Of a stretch of 64,000 nucleotides of DNA, positions 1 through 12,666 are shown piece by piece. Source of the stretch: Boswellia sacra (Eukaryota; Streptophyta; Magnoliopsida; Sapindales; Burseraceae). Position 1 is the first letter of the stretch, and each line of letters begins with the position of its first letter. The notes under the pieces were generated by a model, which saw only the letters and a program-made list of their open reading frames with translations, was not told the origin of the DNA and ran no database searches. Location: the NCBI GenBank assembly GCA_013180625.2, contig SNVD02001184.1, positions 1-64,000 on the forward strand. Direction: 5' to 3'. Made by a program: the position numbers and the translations under genes.

Positions 1-1251
1 TTATTAAGCTCTTGATTTCCACTGCACCATAAGGAAAAACATTAGTAATAACAAAAGGTCCAACCCATCGAGATCGTAATTTACCTGGAAATAACTTGAG
101 GCGAGAATGAAATAAAAGAACTTTCTGTCCCCCTTCAAAATTCTTCCTGGAGATCATTTTATCATGAAATGTCTTAGTTCTCTCCTTGTAAATTCTGGAA
201 TTCTCATAGGCATCATTTCTAAGTTCTTCCAATTCTTGCAGTTGAAGCTTCCTTTGTTCTCCAGCAGCATCCATCTCCATTTTACAAAGCTTTACTGCCC
301 ACCATGCTTTGTGTTCGAGCTCTACTGGAAGGTGACACGGCTTACCATAGACTAACTAATACGGAGGACAATCCAATGGGTGTCTTTGTAAGCAGTTCGG
401 TAGGCCCAAATACAGCATCATTACAATCGTAGGCTCCAATCTTTTCTAACTCGGGATTCACTGTACTTCTCGAGAATGTGGGAAACTTGACTTCGCCTTC
501 CCGTTTGAAACTTCAACTGAACCACTGTTTGTGATGATAAGTCCATTAGACACCTTGTGAGGTTATGTTGTATTTCTTGAGCAAGGCTTCAAATGATCTG
601 TTGCAGAAGTGTGTACCTCTATCGCTTATCATGGCTCTTGGTGTTCCAAATCTCGCAAAAATGTTAGATTTCACAAAATCTACAACACCTTTAGAATCAT
701 TAGTTCTCGTAGCTTTTGCTTCCACCCATTTAGAAACATAATCCACAGCAAGTATAATGTAAACATTACCAAAGATGAAGGAAAAGGACCCATGAAATCA
801 ATACCCCACACATCAAAAATCTCGACAATAAGTATAGGGGTTTGTGGCATTTGATTTTTGGCACTTCAATTACCTGTCCTTTGACAACGGTCACAAGCTT
901 TGCAGAAGAGATATGCATCTTTGAACAATGATGGCCAGTAGAATCCACAATCAAGAACTTTGAGGGCTGTTCTTTTTGGTCCGAAGTGACCTCCACATGC
1001 ATAAGAATGACAGACAAGGCAAAATTGAATTAAATGAAATCATATGCAGAAACACACCTTGCTTATCACTTTCTTGATTCATAACAATAGCTTCCATAAT
1101 TAATGGATCCATCCCTATGTAATTTTGGTGCAATGTTTTTGGAAATCTTGTCTGCGATTTGAGCTCGAGTCAAGTCATGTGGTAGCTTCTTGGTACCTAA
1201 GTAATTAACAATATCCGCATACCAAGGGGCTGCTACATGTAGAGACAGCAA
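1..1251 (-). pseudogene. Athila integrase region (decayed)
   Basis: The minus strand encodes the integrase part of pol in broken frames. A zinc-binding segment with the CHSYACGGHF and CKACDRC pieces lies around 860-1010, and the catalytic core shows GIDFMGPF and, near 600-640, ISDRGTHF, which carry the first two acidic residues of the D,D,E triad. The chromodomain-like or C-terminal tail ([13 protein letters not shown]) lies around 20-110. Several stops and shifts separate these pieces, including one between 766 and 860. It sits directly downstream of the RNase H region, as expected for Ty3/gypsy order. No function is expected. Confidence 0.88.
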
Positions 1252-1414
1252 TTGTTCATCCGGAAAACTTTCTTGTAATGGCAGTACATCCTCGTCATGG
1301 ACAATACGACTGAGATGGTCTGCAACTAAGTTTTCACTTCCCTTCTTATCTTTGATCTCCGAGTCAAATTCCTGTAAAAGGAGTATCCACCTGATAAGCC
1401 TTGGTTTTGCACGT

Positions 1415-2946
1415 CTATTCTTGGAGCAAGTACCTCAAAGCTGCATGATCAGAATAAACGGTTACTTTATTACCAATCAAATAAGATCGAAACTTTTCTA
1501 AAGCAAAAATAACCGCTAGCAGCTCTTTCTCAGTGGTAGAATAATTAAGTTGAGCATCATTTAAAGTCCGAGATGCATAGGAAATGGCATGTGGAATTTT
1601 GCCAATTCGTTGACCCAAAACAGCACCCACAGCGTAGTCACTTGCATCGCACATGATCTCGAATGGATGATTCCAATTCAGAGATTGGATTACTGGAGCT
1701 GAAGTCAAGAGTTCCTTCAGTTTCTCAAATGCCTCTTTGCATTTCTCATCAAATTCAAAGGCCACATCATTCTGTAATAATCTGCATAGGGGCAATGCTA
1801 TCTTCGAAAAATCTTTGATGAATCTACGATAAAAACCTGCATGACCAAGAAACGAACGAATATCCCGCACACTTGTGAGAGGTGGTAAGGAACATATAAG
1901 ATCTATCTTGGATTTATCAACCTCTATACCCTTAACAGAAATAACATGTCCCAAAACTATACCCTGATCTACCATAAAATGACATTTCTCCCAATTCAGA
2001 ACAAGGTTAGTTTCTATACATCTTTGAAGTATAAGGGTAAGGTTGTCAAGGCATTTATCAAAAGAATCACAAAAAACACTAAAGTCATCCATAAATACCT
2101 CAATAATGTTCTCAACATAATCAGAGAAAATACATACCATACACCTTTGGAAAGTGGCAGGGGCATTGCAAAGACCGAATAATGGCGATTGCGTCTGGGA
2201 AGCGAAAACAAAAATTAGGGCAAATGTACGCGAATTGTGCATGTGAATGGTAGTTTTCCCTCTTTGATCCTCCAGGGGCGTAATGAAACAATCTGATTAT
2301 ATCCTGAATAGCCATCAAGAAAACAATAATGAGAATGACCTGCTAATCTCTCCAGCATTTGATCAATGAATGGCAAAGGAAATTGATCCTTGCGAGTTGC
2401 AGAATTGAGCTTTCGATAATCAATACAAACTCGCCACCCGGTTTGGATACGAGTGGGAACTAGATCATTATTGTCATTCTTAACCACCGTAACACCAGAT
2501 TTCTTTGGAACGACTTGGACTGGACTTACCCACTTGCTATCCGAAATTGGATAAATCACACCCACATCTAACAATTTCAGGATTTCTTTCTTGACAACTT
2601 CCATCATTGGAGGATTCAACCTCAGCTGTGCTTCTCGAGTGGGCTTGGATCCTTCTTCTAATAAGATACGGTGCATGCATATGGCTGGGCTAATACCTTT
2701 GATGTCAGCAATTGTCCACCAAATGGCTGTTTTGTGATCTCGAAGCACTCGAATGAGTTTCTCTTCTTGTAATGGTGTAAGGCCCTTGGGTATTATGACT
2801 GGCAAAGTATCCTTCTCACCCAAGAATACATACTTCAAATGTTCTGGAAGAGGCTTAAGCTCCAAGGTAGGGCTTTCATCACAGAAGGAGCGAATTTTCT
2901 CATTAGATAAGGCAGCATAAATCAATGTACGGAAACGAAACATCAT
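1415..2946 (-). pseudogene. Athila reverse transcriptase and RNase H (decayed)
   Basis: The segment 2215-2946 encodes the RT N-terminal half, including the RVCIDYRKLN motif and the FLDGYSGYNQI palm motif. The frame then shifts and 1415-2242 continues with GLCNAPATFQRCM and the catalytic FMDDF box, a plant Ty3/gypsy variant of YxDD. RNase H follows with the first catalytic Asp in FEIMCDASDYAVGAVL, the Glu in TTEKELLAVIFALEKFR and the third Asp in [12 protein letters not shown]. The frameshift lies near 2215-2245. Except for the shift and a P-to-S change before FGLCNAP, the motifs are well preserved, which suggests a moderately recent insertion. Confidence 0.93.
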
Positions 2947-3077
2947 ACCTGTATTAGTTGGTTCTAGTTACTAGTCTCATCCAAGCTTAATGCCCATAGC
3001 TTTCCTCCACTGCTTCTTAGACACATTGTATCACTTTCCTCCTGGGTTTCTTTGAAACTTTCTGTCCTTAGTGTTCA

Positions 3078-3666
3078 CTAATGGCTACTTTCCAATTCAT
3101 CTTTGTGAGTTAACTCAAAAAATTGTTGTGCCAAAGAATCAATGACATCAACTGCACAGACAGAATGTAAGTCAGTAGGGTATCTCATTGCCTCAAAAAT
3201 ATTGAAGCGAATCACCTCGCCATCAAATTCCATGTTGAGAGTGCCATCATGAACATCAATCTTGGTTCGGGCAGTTTTCAAGAATGGCCTCCTCAACAGA
3301 ATCGGTGTTGGATTGGGAGATGTCTCATCCTCCATTTCCAGAACATAGAAGTCTGCTGGAAAAGCCAATTGATTTACCTGCACAAGCACATCTTCCACAA
3401 CTCTTTTGGGATATGCATTAGAACGATCAGCAAGTTGAATTACAATACCAGTTTCTGCAAGGGGTCCAAGATTCAAGGAAGCATAAATAGAATAGGGCCA
3501 TGACATTAATTGATGCTCCTAAATCTAACATAGCTCTTTCAAAATTGTTATTGCCAATGGTGCATGGAATGGTGAACGTACCTGGATCTTTGCATTTCGG
3601 AGGAATTTTTCTTTGCAATACAGCTGAAACATTTTCCCCCACACTTACCTTCTCATTTCCTTTCAA
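3078..3666 (-). pseudogene. Athila retropepsin-like protease region (decayed)
   Basis: Two overlapping minus-strand frames (3427-3666 and 3078-3506) together cover the Athila protease. The active-site motif appears as LDLGASINVM, the usual form in this lineage, and is followed by the conserved block RPFLKTARTKIDVHDGTL and a tail reading FNIFEAMRYP. The usual Gly before RPF is Arg here. A frameshift between 3427 and 3506 breaks the domain just after the DLGAS motif. The same block occurs in better frame at 15290-15750 in the second Athila copy. Confidence 0.9.
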
Positions 3667-3684
3667 CTTCCTCTTGTTGGTGCT

Positions 3685-5460
3685 TTACTCTTTGAGAAAT
3701 TTTGCATAACGAGGCACTTGCTTGATAGCATCCAGAAGTGGTATGTTTACCTCGATCTTACGAAAAGTTTCCAGGATTTCTTGTTCTTGTTCCTCCTTCC
3801 TTGATTTTGCAAATCTGCTAGGAAAAGGTGGAGGAGTAACATATGAAGGAATATGGGTTTTAGGATTTACCTTAGAAGACGATGTTTTATTCATGGTGGG
3901 AGTGGTATCATCCCCTTCATCAGCTTGTGATTTCTTTGGTTGAATCTCTAATTGCTTTCCACTTCTCAAAGTTACAGCACTAGCATTTTCTCTTGGATTG
4001 ATCACTGGCTGAGATGGCAATTTTTCTGAGCTTTGACTCTCAAATTTGCTCATGTTAGTGGCCAATTGTCCTATTTGGCTTTCCAGGTTTTGGATACTTG
4101 CCCTAGTTTCCTGCTGAAATTGCATTGTGTTAGTGGCAAGTGCTTAAACAATATCCTCGAGAGACGTACCTGAATTTTGTGGAGCTGGTTGCGGTGTTGG
4201 TTGTGTTACTGGTGGTAGTTGTGCTTGAAATGGTTGTTGTACCCTTGGTTGATTAAAACCTGGTGGCCGATTTTGTATAGCATTTGGAGCGATTGGTTGA
4301 CGATTCCCATATCTCAAATTAGGGTGATCTCTCCATCCAGCATTGTAAGTATTGGAGACAGGGTCATACCGTTGCCTTGGTTGTCCTGGAAATCCACCCA
4401 TGGCATTGGCTTGTTCTGTATCTCCTTCTTGCAAAGTTGGACACATGTCGGTTGGATGGTCCATGACAGAACATACCCCACATGCATAAGATTGCTGCAT
4501 ATGTCCTACAGCCATTTTTTTTACAAGAGTGGTTAGTTCACAAAGTTGTTGTTCAATGTTTGAAGTACTTACCTCATTTACTCTTTTTGGTAGTTGTGGC
4601 TCAAATTGACTGCTGAATTATTGGGAGTTCGCTGCCAAAAATGAAATCGAGGGTGGACTACTAATCAAAAAAAACTCTTGTTTGCCACTTTCGGTGTTTT
4701 TATTACTAGTAGCTCACACCCTAGCAGGCATCCATGATACTCTTGTCCATTGGTTAGGAAATATCCTCTAGAAATAGTGAATTATGGATTGCATACCACT
4801 AATTTGGTGGTTTGGACACAGCTAGCACATACCTTATTAATCTCTGGCGCCAATATTCAATTGAAAGTGATTCTCCATTGTGTTGTCGAATGCCACTAAT
4901 ATCTTTTCTAATATTTGTAAATTTTGAGGCTGGCAAGTATTTCTCAAAAAGAGTTTACCATCTTCATCTCCAAGTGGTAATGGTACCTGGTGTTATATGG
5001 TATAGCCAATCTTTTGCCCAATCTGCTAATGAGAATGGGAAAGCTCTCAATTTAATTTGCTCTTCAGAAACGCCAGTTGGCTTCATACTTGAGCATACCA
5101 CATGAAATTCTCTGAGGTATTTGATAGGATCCTCTCCTGCAAAACCATGAAAATGTAGGCAAGAGACGAATTAGTCCAGATTTAAGCTCAAATTCTACCT
5201 CAAAATTGGTGCTTATGCATAGCGGTTGTTGATCAATAATTTGAGCCGCTAACTCCTTAAGAGTCTGAATGTTTGTGTCCGCGGATCGCCATTACTACCG
5301 GTTCTATTTTATGAACTGGCAAGACAGAATGGGAGGGAAGTATAAGTCGAGCAGGTCAAATCTGGCAGGTGGAGTTTGAAATTGACTGGAGTTTAGCCTT
5401 AAATTCGAGGATATGGTAAACTCCTTAATTCTATTAAGTCGTTGATCCGCTTCTCCCTCG
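3685..5460 (-). pseudogene. Athila gag (decayed)
   Basis: The capsid half lies at about 4800-5460 in broken minus frames, recognisable by LRAFPFSLAD, AKDWLYHITPGTITTW and KYLPASKFTNIRKDI, the core of the Retrotrans_gag family. The C-terminal half is at 4144-4515, with cysteines in the Athila form CGVC...MCP and a Gln/Pro-rich stretch, and at 3685-4125, with the INPRENASAVTLRSGK block. A stop codon at about 4144 splits these two parts. The order gag, protease, RT fits the element. It is a structural protein relic with no host function. Confidence 0.85.
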
Positions 5461-5548
5461 GACATAAAAGCCTAAACATAAACAATCAGGAAATAACAAT
5501 CAAGAATCAGTAGTAAAAACATAATAACAAATTGATTAGAAAATCAAA

Positions 5549-5565
5549 CCCCGGCAACGGCGCCA
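5549..5565 (-). other. Primer-binding site of Athila copy A (tRNA-Asp type)
   Basis: On the minus strand the sequence reads TGGCGCCGTTGCCGGGG and starts six bases inside the LTR edge. This is the primer-binding site commonly seen in Athila elements and fits the 3' end of tRNA-Asp. It fixes the orientation and the inner edge of the 5' LTR. Confidence 0.9.
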
Positions 5566-5571
5566 AAAACT

Positions 5572-6995
5572 TGATGCGTTCGAAACTAGCAAGTATACTA
5601 GTCGCACAAGTAATAAAGTGATAAGTAAGATATCGTTCCAACGAGGATTGATTCTAATTGAATTTGTTATTCGAAAGCAACAATAAACTAAATGAGGGGG
5701 GTTTTGTTGATTGATTAACTAGATGAAATACTAATGCAAGTAAAGAATAACAAAACAGAAAGTTAATTTGAGTGAAAACTCAATGAGAGAAACCTGGTTA
5801 AGGGATCCTTCTCTGCCACAAGATATGGATTTGCTAATTAATCATAGAATTGTCATCCAATTACACCATTGAAATTATCAACCGTAGATAACAACAAGCT
5901 CTGTTATCCCAATCTTTCCTTACATTGTTGTTAAATAAAACAAGCTCTTTATTTAATCTCTATCCATTAAACAACCTAGAACAAGCTCTCTGAGTTTAAT
6001 TCAATGGACGCATTATGATGAGAAAGATAGGTTGATCTAAGCAATAATCACACAAGTTCGAATTATTTAACCTAGGTTGTATTTTCCAATTGCAATCTCT
6101 GATCACAATTTTGCTACTAATGATTCGAAATTCATGACAATTACGGATCAAGATTTCTAATCTAGCAATAGACAACAACAGATTATATTCAGTTGGCCAT
6201 TCCACATACAATCAGTAAGCAATCATAAGCATTAGATATGGGAAAATACAAGCAACTTCAATTAGAGAATTGGATAACAATTTCTTACACAATCAACTCA
6301 CAAAATCCATATCAAGGGCTTTGAAATCACCCTCCACCAATTCAGATTTAGTTACACATATTCAATCAGAATAACAAATACAATACAGAGAAATTCCAGA
6401 ATTGAAATGAAAAGAAAGAACTTAGCAAATTCTTTGAAAATCTTCTTTGTAGATGAATCTTCTTGGAATTGTAGTTCCTCCTCTTTCAAAAATCTTCTTT
6501 CTCCTTCAAGAACTCCAAGGGATGAGAGAAATCCAGAAATGCAGCCTCCTCCCACGTTTTCCCCTCTTCAAGTTATGAAAATAAAACCCTAAAATGTGTT
6601 TAAATACTCTGCTACAGTACTTGCTACAGTGCCCCGTATTATACATGCTACAGTGCTTGTGGAATTATATTTCTATACATCTCACACTGTTTTGATTACA
6701 AATTTTGGTACACTGAATGGATTTATAAACCGTAAATTTCTCCAGAAAATAGACTTCGAGAGCTTTCCAACGGTATATAATATGTCATCGGGTTTATTGT
6801 ATATCAATACAAATAAATCCGAGAAGATGGTTGACTAGCAGAGGTGACAATGAAGGGTTCTACTCCATTTTTGTGCAAGTTGCTCCAAAACTCCTACAAA
6901 CATCAAAACCACACAAAAACATAAAAATACAAGGAATATAGCAAAGAAACATGGACGAATTGATATAAAAGTAATACATAAATAGACACCTATCA
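5572..6995 (-). repeat. 5' LTR of Athila copy A
   Basis: The LTR is 1424 bp and, on the minus strand, begins TGATAGGTGTC and ends GAACGCATCA, so it has the TG...CA ends. It aligns along its whole length with 8628-10080 and 16903-18319. Single-base differences from the 16903-18319 copy are scattered, as expected for related but separate insertions. Confidence 0.93.
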
Positions 6996-8622
6996 TTTCT
7001 ATATATGCAATGTATCTATACGAAGACTCATTTAATGAAACTTGTGGGGAACTTTTCATTTGTTATGTTTGGACATATCACTTTAGCATGGTGATATGGC
7101 ATGTTTGTCCTACATAAATATTTTCCTGTAAACAAAGCATCCCTATGGTGTATAGCTAAAAGTTTGTGAATTCGGTACCTTAGGTTGATGTGTATATTGA
7201 AATGTTTGCACTAAGGTGTGCATGCATAATGTTAGGGGTGATAATATTTGACACAACACGCTAACATGTCATAGAATGAGGGCGTTAGTATCAATACGAT
7301 TATTAATTCGGTCCTGTTAGTGTTAGGTTACTCGACATAATTAATAAATATGTCGAATCTGTGTTTAGGATGTTCAACACATTATCCGTTTAATAACACG
7401 AATAGTTAAATATATTAAGTCGAGTACAAATAATTAAGAAACAATTAACCTATTAATAAAAAATTAAAACTATTTTTTTATTTTTTATATTACTAATTTT
7501 TCATATTAGTAGATAATTTTAATTAATAAATACATAGAATGTGATTAATTAAATATATATGCATTAAATAATTAAGTAGGTTATGTGAGTTGATGTAATG
7601 TAGTTATAAGACATTTCGTAAACAGGTGGCACGTTTATTAAACGGATTGTTTCTGTGTTTTAATTTTTGATATGAATAATTAAATGGGTCGTATCAGTGT
7701 TAGGTTATAACGTTAGATGATATTCTTCTCCTTTGGCCAGCCACTAAAAAAAAAAAATCATTTTAGTTATTCAAACTCAACCGATATTGAACTAACTTTG
7801 TATAATTTGGATAAACAAGAAATAGCTACAACCTTCATTCCTAAATGTTGTGTTCTAACGCATTCTAAAGAAAGTTTTAATTATGTTGAAAGGTATTGAT
7901 ACCAAATCCTTGTAAATTCTTAAATAAGGACAAGACTTTTCATTAAGATAACTCATATTTACTGTTCCGTGCCACATTTTCCTGTACAACCCCATTTAGC
8001 CTAAAATTGAAAAAGGTAGATCACAATACTCATCAAAATAAATATTATTATATATTGATAAAAACAAAAAAAGATAACAATGCATATAAAAAATTAAAAG
8101 CAATATAAATACAATATTAGTAAATTATTAAATTGGTCTCATGACAAAGAAAAGATATGTATACTTTCTTACAATAAAACTCATCATTCATTACGTAAAA
8201 TATTATTATTTGAAGCTCTATATAATTATATAAAATGTCTCTAACCTATCTAATATTTTACACATCTTATTACATCACAAATAATTTATCAAAGCCTCTG
8301 AATAATATATTAAAACTAATTCTCAAAACTCATAATCAAAATCCACATAATAAAAGTCTAACTTAAATTTAATATTTTTTCCAATATCTTGTACGATGTA
8401 TTACATACATCACAATCAAATTTATCTAAATTTACGAAATGAGAAATTATAACTAATTTTTTAAAAATCACAAACCAAATCTCCATAATAAAATCTAACT
8501 CAAATTAAAGAGTTGAAGATTAGAAAGAAAAAATACACTTTAATATGTAATATATATCATATAAAATATACTACATCACAAATAGTTTAACAAATTAAAT
8601 TTATAAAACTAATTCATCAAAC
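6996..8622. other. AT-rich spacer without recognisable gene
   Basis: I see no gene here. The stretch lies between the two Athila copies and is the left flank of the second insertion. A degenerate repeat-like segment at about 7230-7715 carries phrases such as GGGTGATAATATTTGACAC and GGTTATGTGAGTT that resemble dispersed plant repeats, but I could not define its ends. From 7900 to 8620 it is very AT-rich. Confidence 0.6.
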
Positions 8623-8627
8623 CTACA

Positions 8628-10080
8628 TGATGCGTTCGAAACTAGCAAGTATACTAGTCGCACAAGTAATAAAGTGATGAGTAAGATATCGTTCTCACGA
8701 GGATTGATTCTAATTGAATTTGTTATTCGAAAGCAACAATAAACTAAATGAGGTGGGTTTTGTTGATTGATTAATTAGATGAAATATTAATGCAAGTAAA
8801 GAATAACAAAACAGAAAGTTAATTGGAGTGAAAATTCAATGAGAGAAACCTGGTTAAGGGATCCTTCTCTACCACAAGATATGGATTTGCGAATTAATTG
8901 TAGAATTGTCATCCAATTACACTATTGAAATTATCAACCGTAGATAACAACAAGCTCTGTTATCCCAATCTTTCTTTACTTTGTTGTTAAATAAAACAGG
9001 CTCTTTATTTTATCTCTATCCATTAAACAACCTAGAACAAGCTCTCTAAATTTAATTCAATGGATGCATTACGATAAGAAAGATAGGTTGATCTAAGCAA
9101 TAAACACACAAGCTCGAGATTATTTCACCTTAGGGTTGTAATGTCTCCACATTGCATATCTCTGATCCACAATGTTGCTACTAATGAAGGTTTAGCCAAT
9201 TCAATGACAATTACGTATCAAGATTTCTAGTCTAGCAATAGACGAACAACCAGATTAATTACAGTTTGGTCATAAATCGAAATAACAATCCAGCAAGCAA
9301 TCATAAGCTTAGATATAGGAAATACCGCGCACATTCAATTAGAGAATTGGATACAACTTCTTGTCACAACTTGACAAAAACTATATCAAGGGAAAAGCTT
9401 TGTGAAACACCCTCAAAGCAATCAATTTCCGATTCAATACACATGTTTAAAAATGTGGTAAATACAATACAACATTGAGACATTCCAAAAAATGAAAGGG
9501 AAGGGAAAAACTTAGCAATTTTGATGTAAATCTCTTTGAATTGTAGTTCTTCCTCTTTCCAAGCTTTCTTTCTCCTTCAAGAATTCAGGAGATGAAAGAA
9601 CTCCAGAGCTGCATCCTCACCACGTTCTCCCCGCTTCAATTATAAAATAAACCCGTAAAATGTGTTTAATATACTCTACTACGTAACTTGTGCTTGACGA
9701 GTGTCCCCCCGTATTCTAATAACATGCTACGTAATATATGGAATTACAAATATACACTTCTCATACATTTTTATCACAACTTTCGGTACACTACATAAAT
9801 TCGTGAACCGTAAATTTCTCCAAAAAATAGACTTCAAGAGCTTTCCAATGGTATATAGCATGTTATCCGGTTAATTGTATATCGATACAATCAACCCTGA
9901 GAAATTGGTTGATTAGCAGAGGTAAAAATGAAGGTTTTTACTCCAATTTTGTGCAAGTTCTTCCAAAACTCCTACAAACATCAAAAACCACACAAAAAAA
10001 CAAATGAAATACCAAGGATATAGCAAAGAAACATGACCAACATTCATATGAAAGTAATACCTTAAATAGACACCCTATCA
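8628..10080 (-). repeat. 3' LTR of Athila copy B, with an indel-rich stretch
   Basis: The LTR is 1453 bp against 1417 bp for its partner. From about 9110 to 10080 it carries many extra or missing single and double bases relative to both other LTR copies, while 8628-9100 is nearly identical. The pattern is uneven within one LTR, which hints at sequence error as much as at age. Confidence 0.92.
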
Positions 10081-12153
10081 GAAATTCCCTCAAACACTTT
10101 AGACTTTGGTGCAGTCCTCGCTTAAAACACCCGATATGAAACAAAACTAAACCGAAACAGAATCAAAGAAAAATTAAAACACACCAATGCTTCAACTTGC
10201 AAATAGGCCTCAAAGAGTGTACTTAATTATAACCCAAGGAATACTTCAAAATAATGCACTTGATCAAGAATTTTATCTCAAAAATTAGTTTCGCTTCACT
10301 TCAATTCCTCAAAGTTTAGTGTGTGTTGTAGAGCCATTCTCACCTAATCACTTGTAACCCGGATGAGTTTTATGCATAAAAATGAATCATATTTAATATT
10401 GAAGATGTGTGTATAAATGAACTCCATAGGCCTGCTTTTAAAGTAACTCTCCACTAATGTAGACATGCACAACACCAAGGATCAAGTAGGACTTTATTAA
10501 GCTTGTAACGTTTGGCTTAGTTGAAGGTATGATAAAGGATAATAATTTGGCTCAAATCACCCACAAACACATAAATCATTCAAGACTATGTAGAGCTCAA
10601 CCATATAACACAACTTTCTTTTAGTAATTTCACCAAGTGTATGACTCCCCCAAACTTATTTAGAACACTCATTCTTTTTTTTTTTTGTAGAAAACAAAAG
10701 AAAACTACACCCCCACACTTTGTTGTTTCATTCTTTTTTAGAACACTTAAGGGTATAGATCTCTTATTCTTCTTCTTTTGTTCTTTTTTGTCTTTTTTAA
10801 TTACACTTCCCCTCCCCCACACTTAAACAACACATTGTCCTTAATGTGTCAGTACGTGGACGATAAGTACAGATTGGCTTTTTTTCCTTTTTTCTTTTTT
10901 TTTTCAAACACAATAGAACTCACTTGAATTGCTCATGACACATCCGCTTCGGGGAGAGGTTAAAAATGGGGGGAGCGAAAAAAAACCTAAGGGAAGAGAG
11001 CTCCTCTAACTATCCAAAACAGAGCACATAGCTCAAAAATTTAATTGTGAATGATCTACATGCTCATTGTGTAATGGTATAAAACTGTTTGGAACAAATT
11101 CATTTTAGGTTAGGAAATCTTTTAGTGAGTTAACAAAGAAAAAGGCTTACAGCGGCTCAAAGGGGTACTAGGGATCAATTTCTGTCAAGGTTGGCTATTA
11201 AGGCTCAAACGGTCCAAAGATGGCCTAAATCATTTCCCCAATGTTGCACAGTCTAGGATTTCGCCTCGAGTGACCATAAAACAAGTTCTAGAATTCATTG
11301 AAATCTGAAGAAACATTTAAATTACATAAACTTTCTCTAAGTAAACAATTAACTCATTGATAATAGCTCAGTGCTCAATGTTGCACAAGGAATCAAAGGC
11401 AAAGCGAAAACCAATAAAAATTTCAAGCACACAGATCCATGCATCATTTATCATTTTCCAAGAGTTATTCTTAATTCAATCATTATCTTATCATCGACAC
11501 ACAAAATGCAAGAAAGGAGGTACGTGGCGTTGTTACACCTGAGTCAAGATTGTATATTTCAACAATCCTTAGGACCAGTAGCCCGCAGACTTAAGGTTTC
11601 CAGCCTATCTACCTTTATTATGAAAGAACAAAACAAGATACAAGACACTTCAAACAACATGAAATAAACAAACTACAGATTTATGTCGAGAGAATGCGTT
11701 TTGCAGGTTTAAAGTGAAACCCCAATATTCTGTCTGCCATTCTCAGGTTTTTCCACAATTTTTTTTTTGAATCGAAACTGATAAAGACAAAAACACATAA
11801 CAACTCTAAATTATATAAAACTAAACTTACTCATAAAATAACAAAGTCCAACAAGTCAGCAAACAAAAACAATTAAGTTAGAATGGGTCTAAAAAGTTTA
11901 GAAGTTAGCCTCCTTATTCAGCCATTATGGATTAAAGAATTCCAGAATGCGTTTCAAGAGAACTTGAACTTTTTAAGCCACCACTCTAAAAGCCAAGATT
12001 AGAAAAATATTACCTGGGGTGAAAAAAATAACCTGAAAAAAAAAACTCAAAAGAAATGACATGAAAAATCTCAAATAAACACACTAAAGAGCACAAGACG
12101 AAAATGAAGCAACGCAGTAGATAGAGATTACGAATATGGAGCCGTTAATCCAG
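10081..12153 (-). other. Downstream non-coding region of Athila copy B
   Basis: This follows the 3' LTR on its inner side. It holds the purine-rich track read on the minus strand at about 10801-10823 (GTGTGGGGGAGGGG) and the phrase GACACATTAAGGACAATGTG next to it, both typical of Athila and Tat elements after their last ORF. The stretch 10440-11340 is clearly related to 46480-47220 in the Tat-like element. From 11340 to 12153 I recognise nothing, apart from a T run at 11759-11768 that could be the minus-strand poly(A) tail of the LOG retrocopy. Confidence 0.65.
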
Positions 12154-12666
12154 TTACACGACCTTTATATGCCTTCCAGGCAAACCAATTCTATCCGGTA
12201 TTGTTGGATCAGGTGAATAGACGAATTCTTGTAGTTTGTCAATTAACTCTCCTGCAGTTGAAGCTGTAACCAGCATTTGCCTTGCTGACGGTGAGATGAA
12301 ATTTTTTTCTACAGCTTGATCAAGAAAGGACAACAAACCATCACAAAAATTATTAACATTTAACAAACCAATGGGTTTCCGATGGATGTTTAGCTGTGCC
12401 CAAGAGGTGATTTGAAAGATCTCATCTAATGTACCATAACCACCGGGCAAAGCTATAAATGCATCAGATTTAATGACCATATGTGCAATACGCTCATGCA
12501 TATTAGAAACCTGTAACTCTTCCCCCATGGTGTTGCCTGCGATATCTCGCACAGTTAATGGTTTAGGAATAATGCCGAGAACTTTACTTCCTCCCAAGGA
12601 TGCAGCTGTCGACACACACCCCATTAACCTAAGAATACCCCCTCCATAAATCAAATGAATACCCTT
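12154..12666 (-). pseudogene. LOG: Intronless 5'-truncated LOG-like retrocopy (cytokinin riboside 5'-monophosphate phosphoribohydrolase)
   Basis: LOG enzymes release active cytokinin bases from their riboside monophosphates in the cytosol. This minus-strand open frame gives about 170 residues: IHLIYGGG, then GIIPKPL, MHERIAHM, the family signature PGGYGTLDEI, a HRKPIGLLNV strand, and a natural-looking C-terminus ending RHIKVV. Plant LOG genes normally have several introns; none is present, so this is a reverse-transcribed copy. The first 45 or so residues, including the nucleotide-binding Cys-Gly-Ser region, are absent. The second motif reads GGGILRLMG instead of GGGSxGLMG, and the Lys usual after MHxR is Ile, so activity is doubtful. 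Upstream, the frame runs straight into the 3' UTR of a LINE at about 12667. Confidence 0.85.

Larger units (their letters stand above)
1..6995 (-). mobile_element. Athila-lineage Ty3/gypsy LTR retrotransposon, copy A, 3' end beyond the window
   Basis: This is a minus-strand LTR retrotransposon running off the left edge. Reading leftwards it shows a 5' LTR (5572-6995), a primer-binding site matching the tRNA-Asp type used by Athila elements, gag, a protease with a DLGAS active-site motif, RT with RNase H, and integrase. The conserved gag segment with NPRENA and LRSGK and the LGRPFLKTART segment after the protease are characteristic of Athila. Frameshifts and stop codons interrupt every domain, so the copy is dead. 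The 3' LTR, and therefore the target duplication partner, lies outside; the five bases next to the 5' LTR are TTTCT. Confidence 0.93.

Noticed and set aside
8628..10080. A solo LTR of Athila.
   Set aside because: The flanking CTACA pairs with CTACA after 18319 and not with the sequence at 10081, so it is the 3' LTR of a complete insertion.
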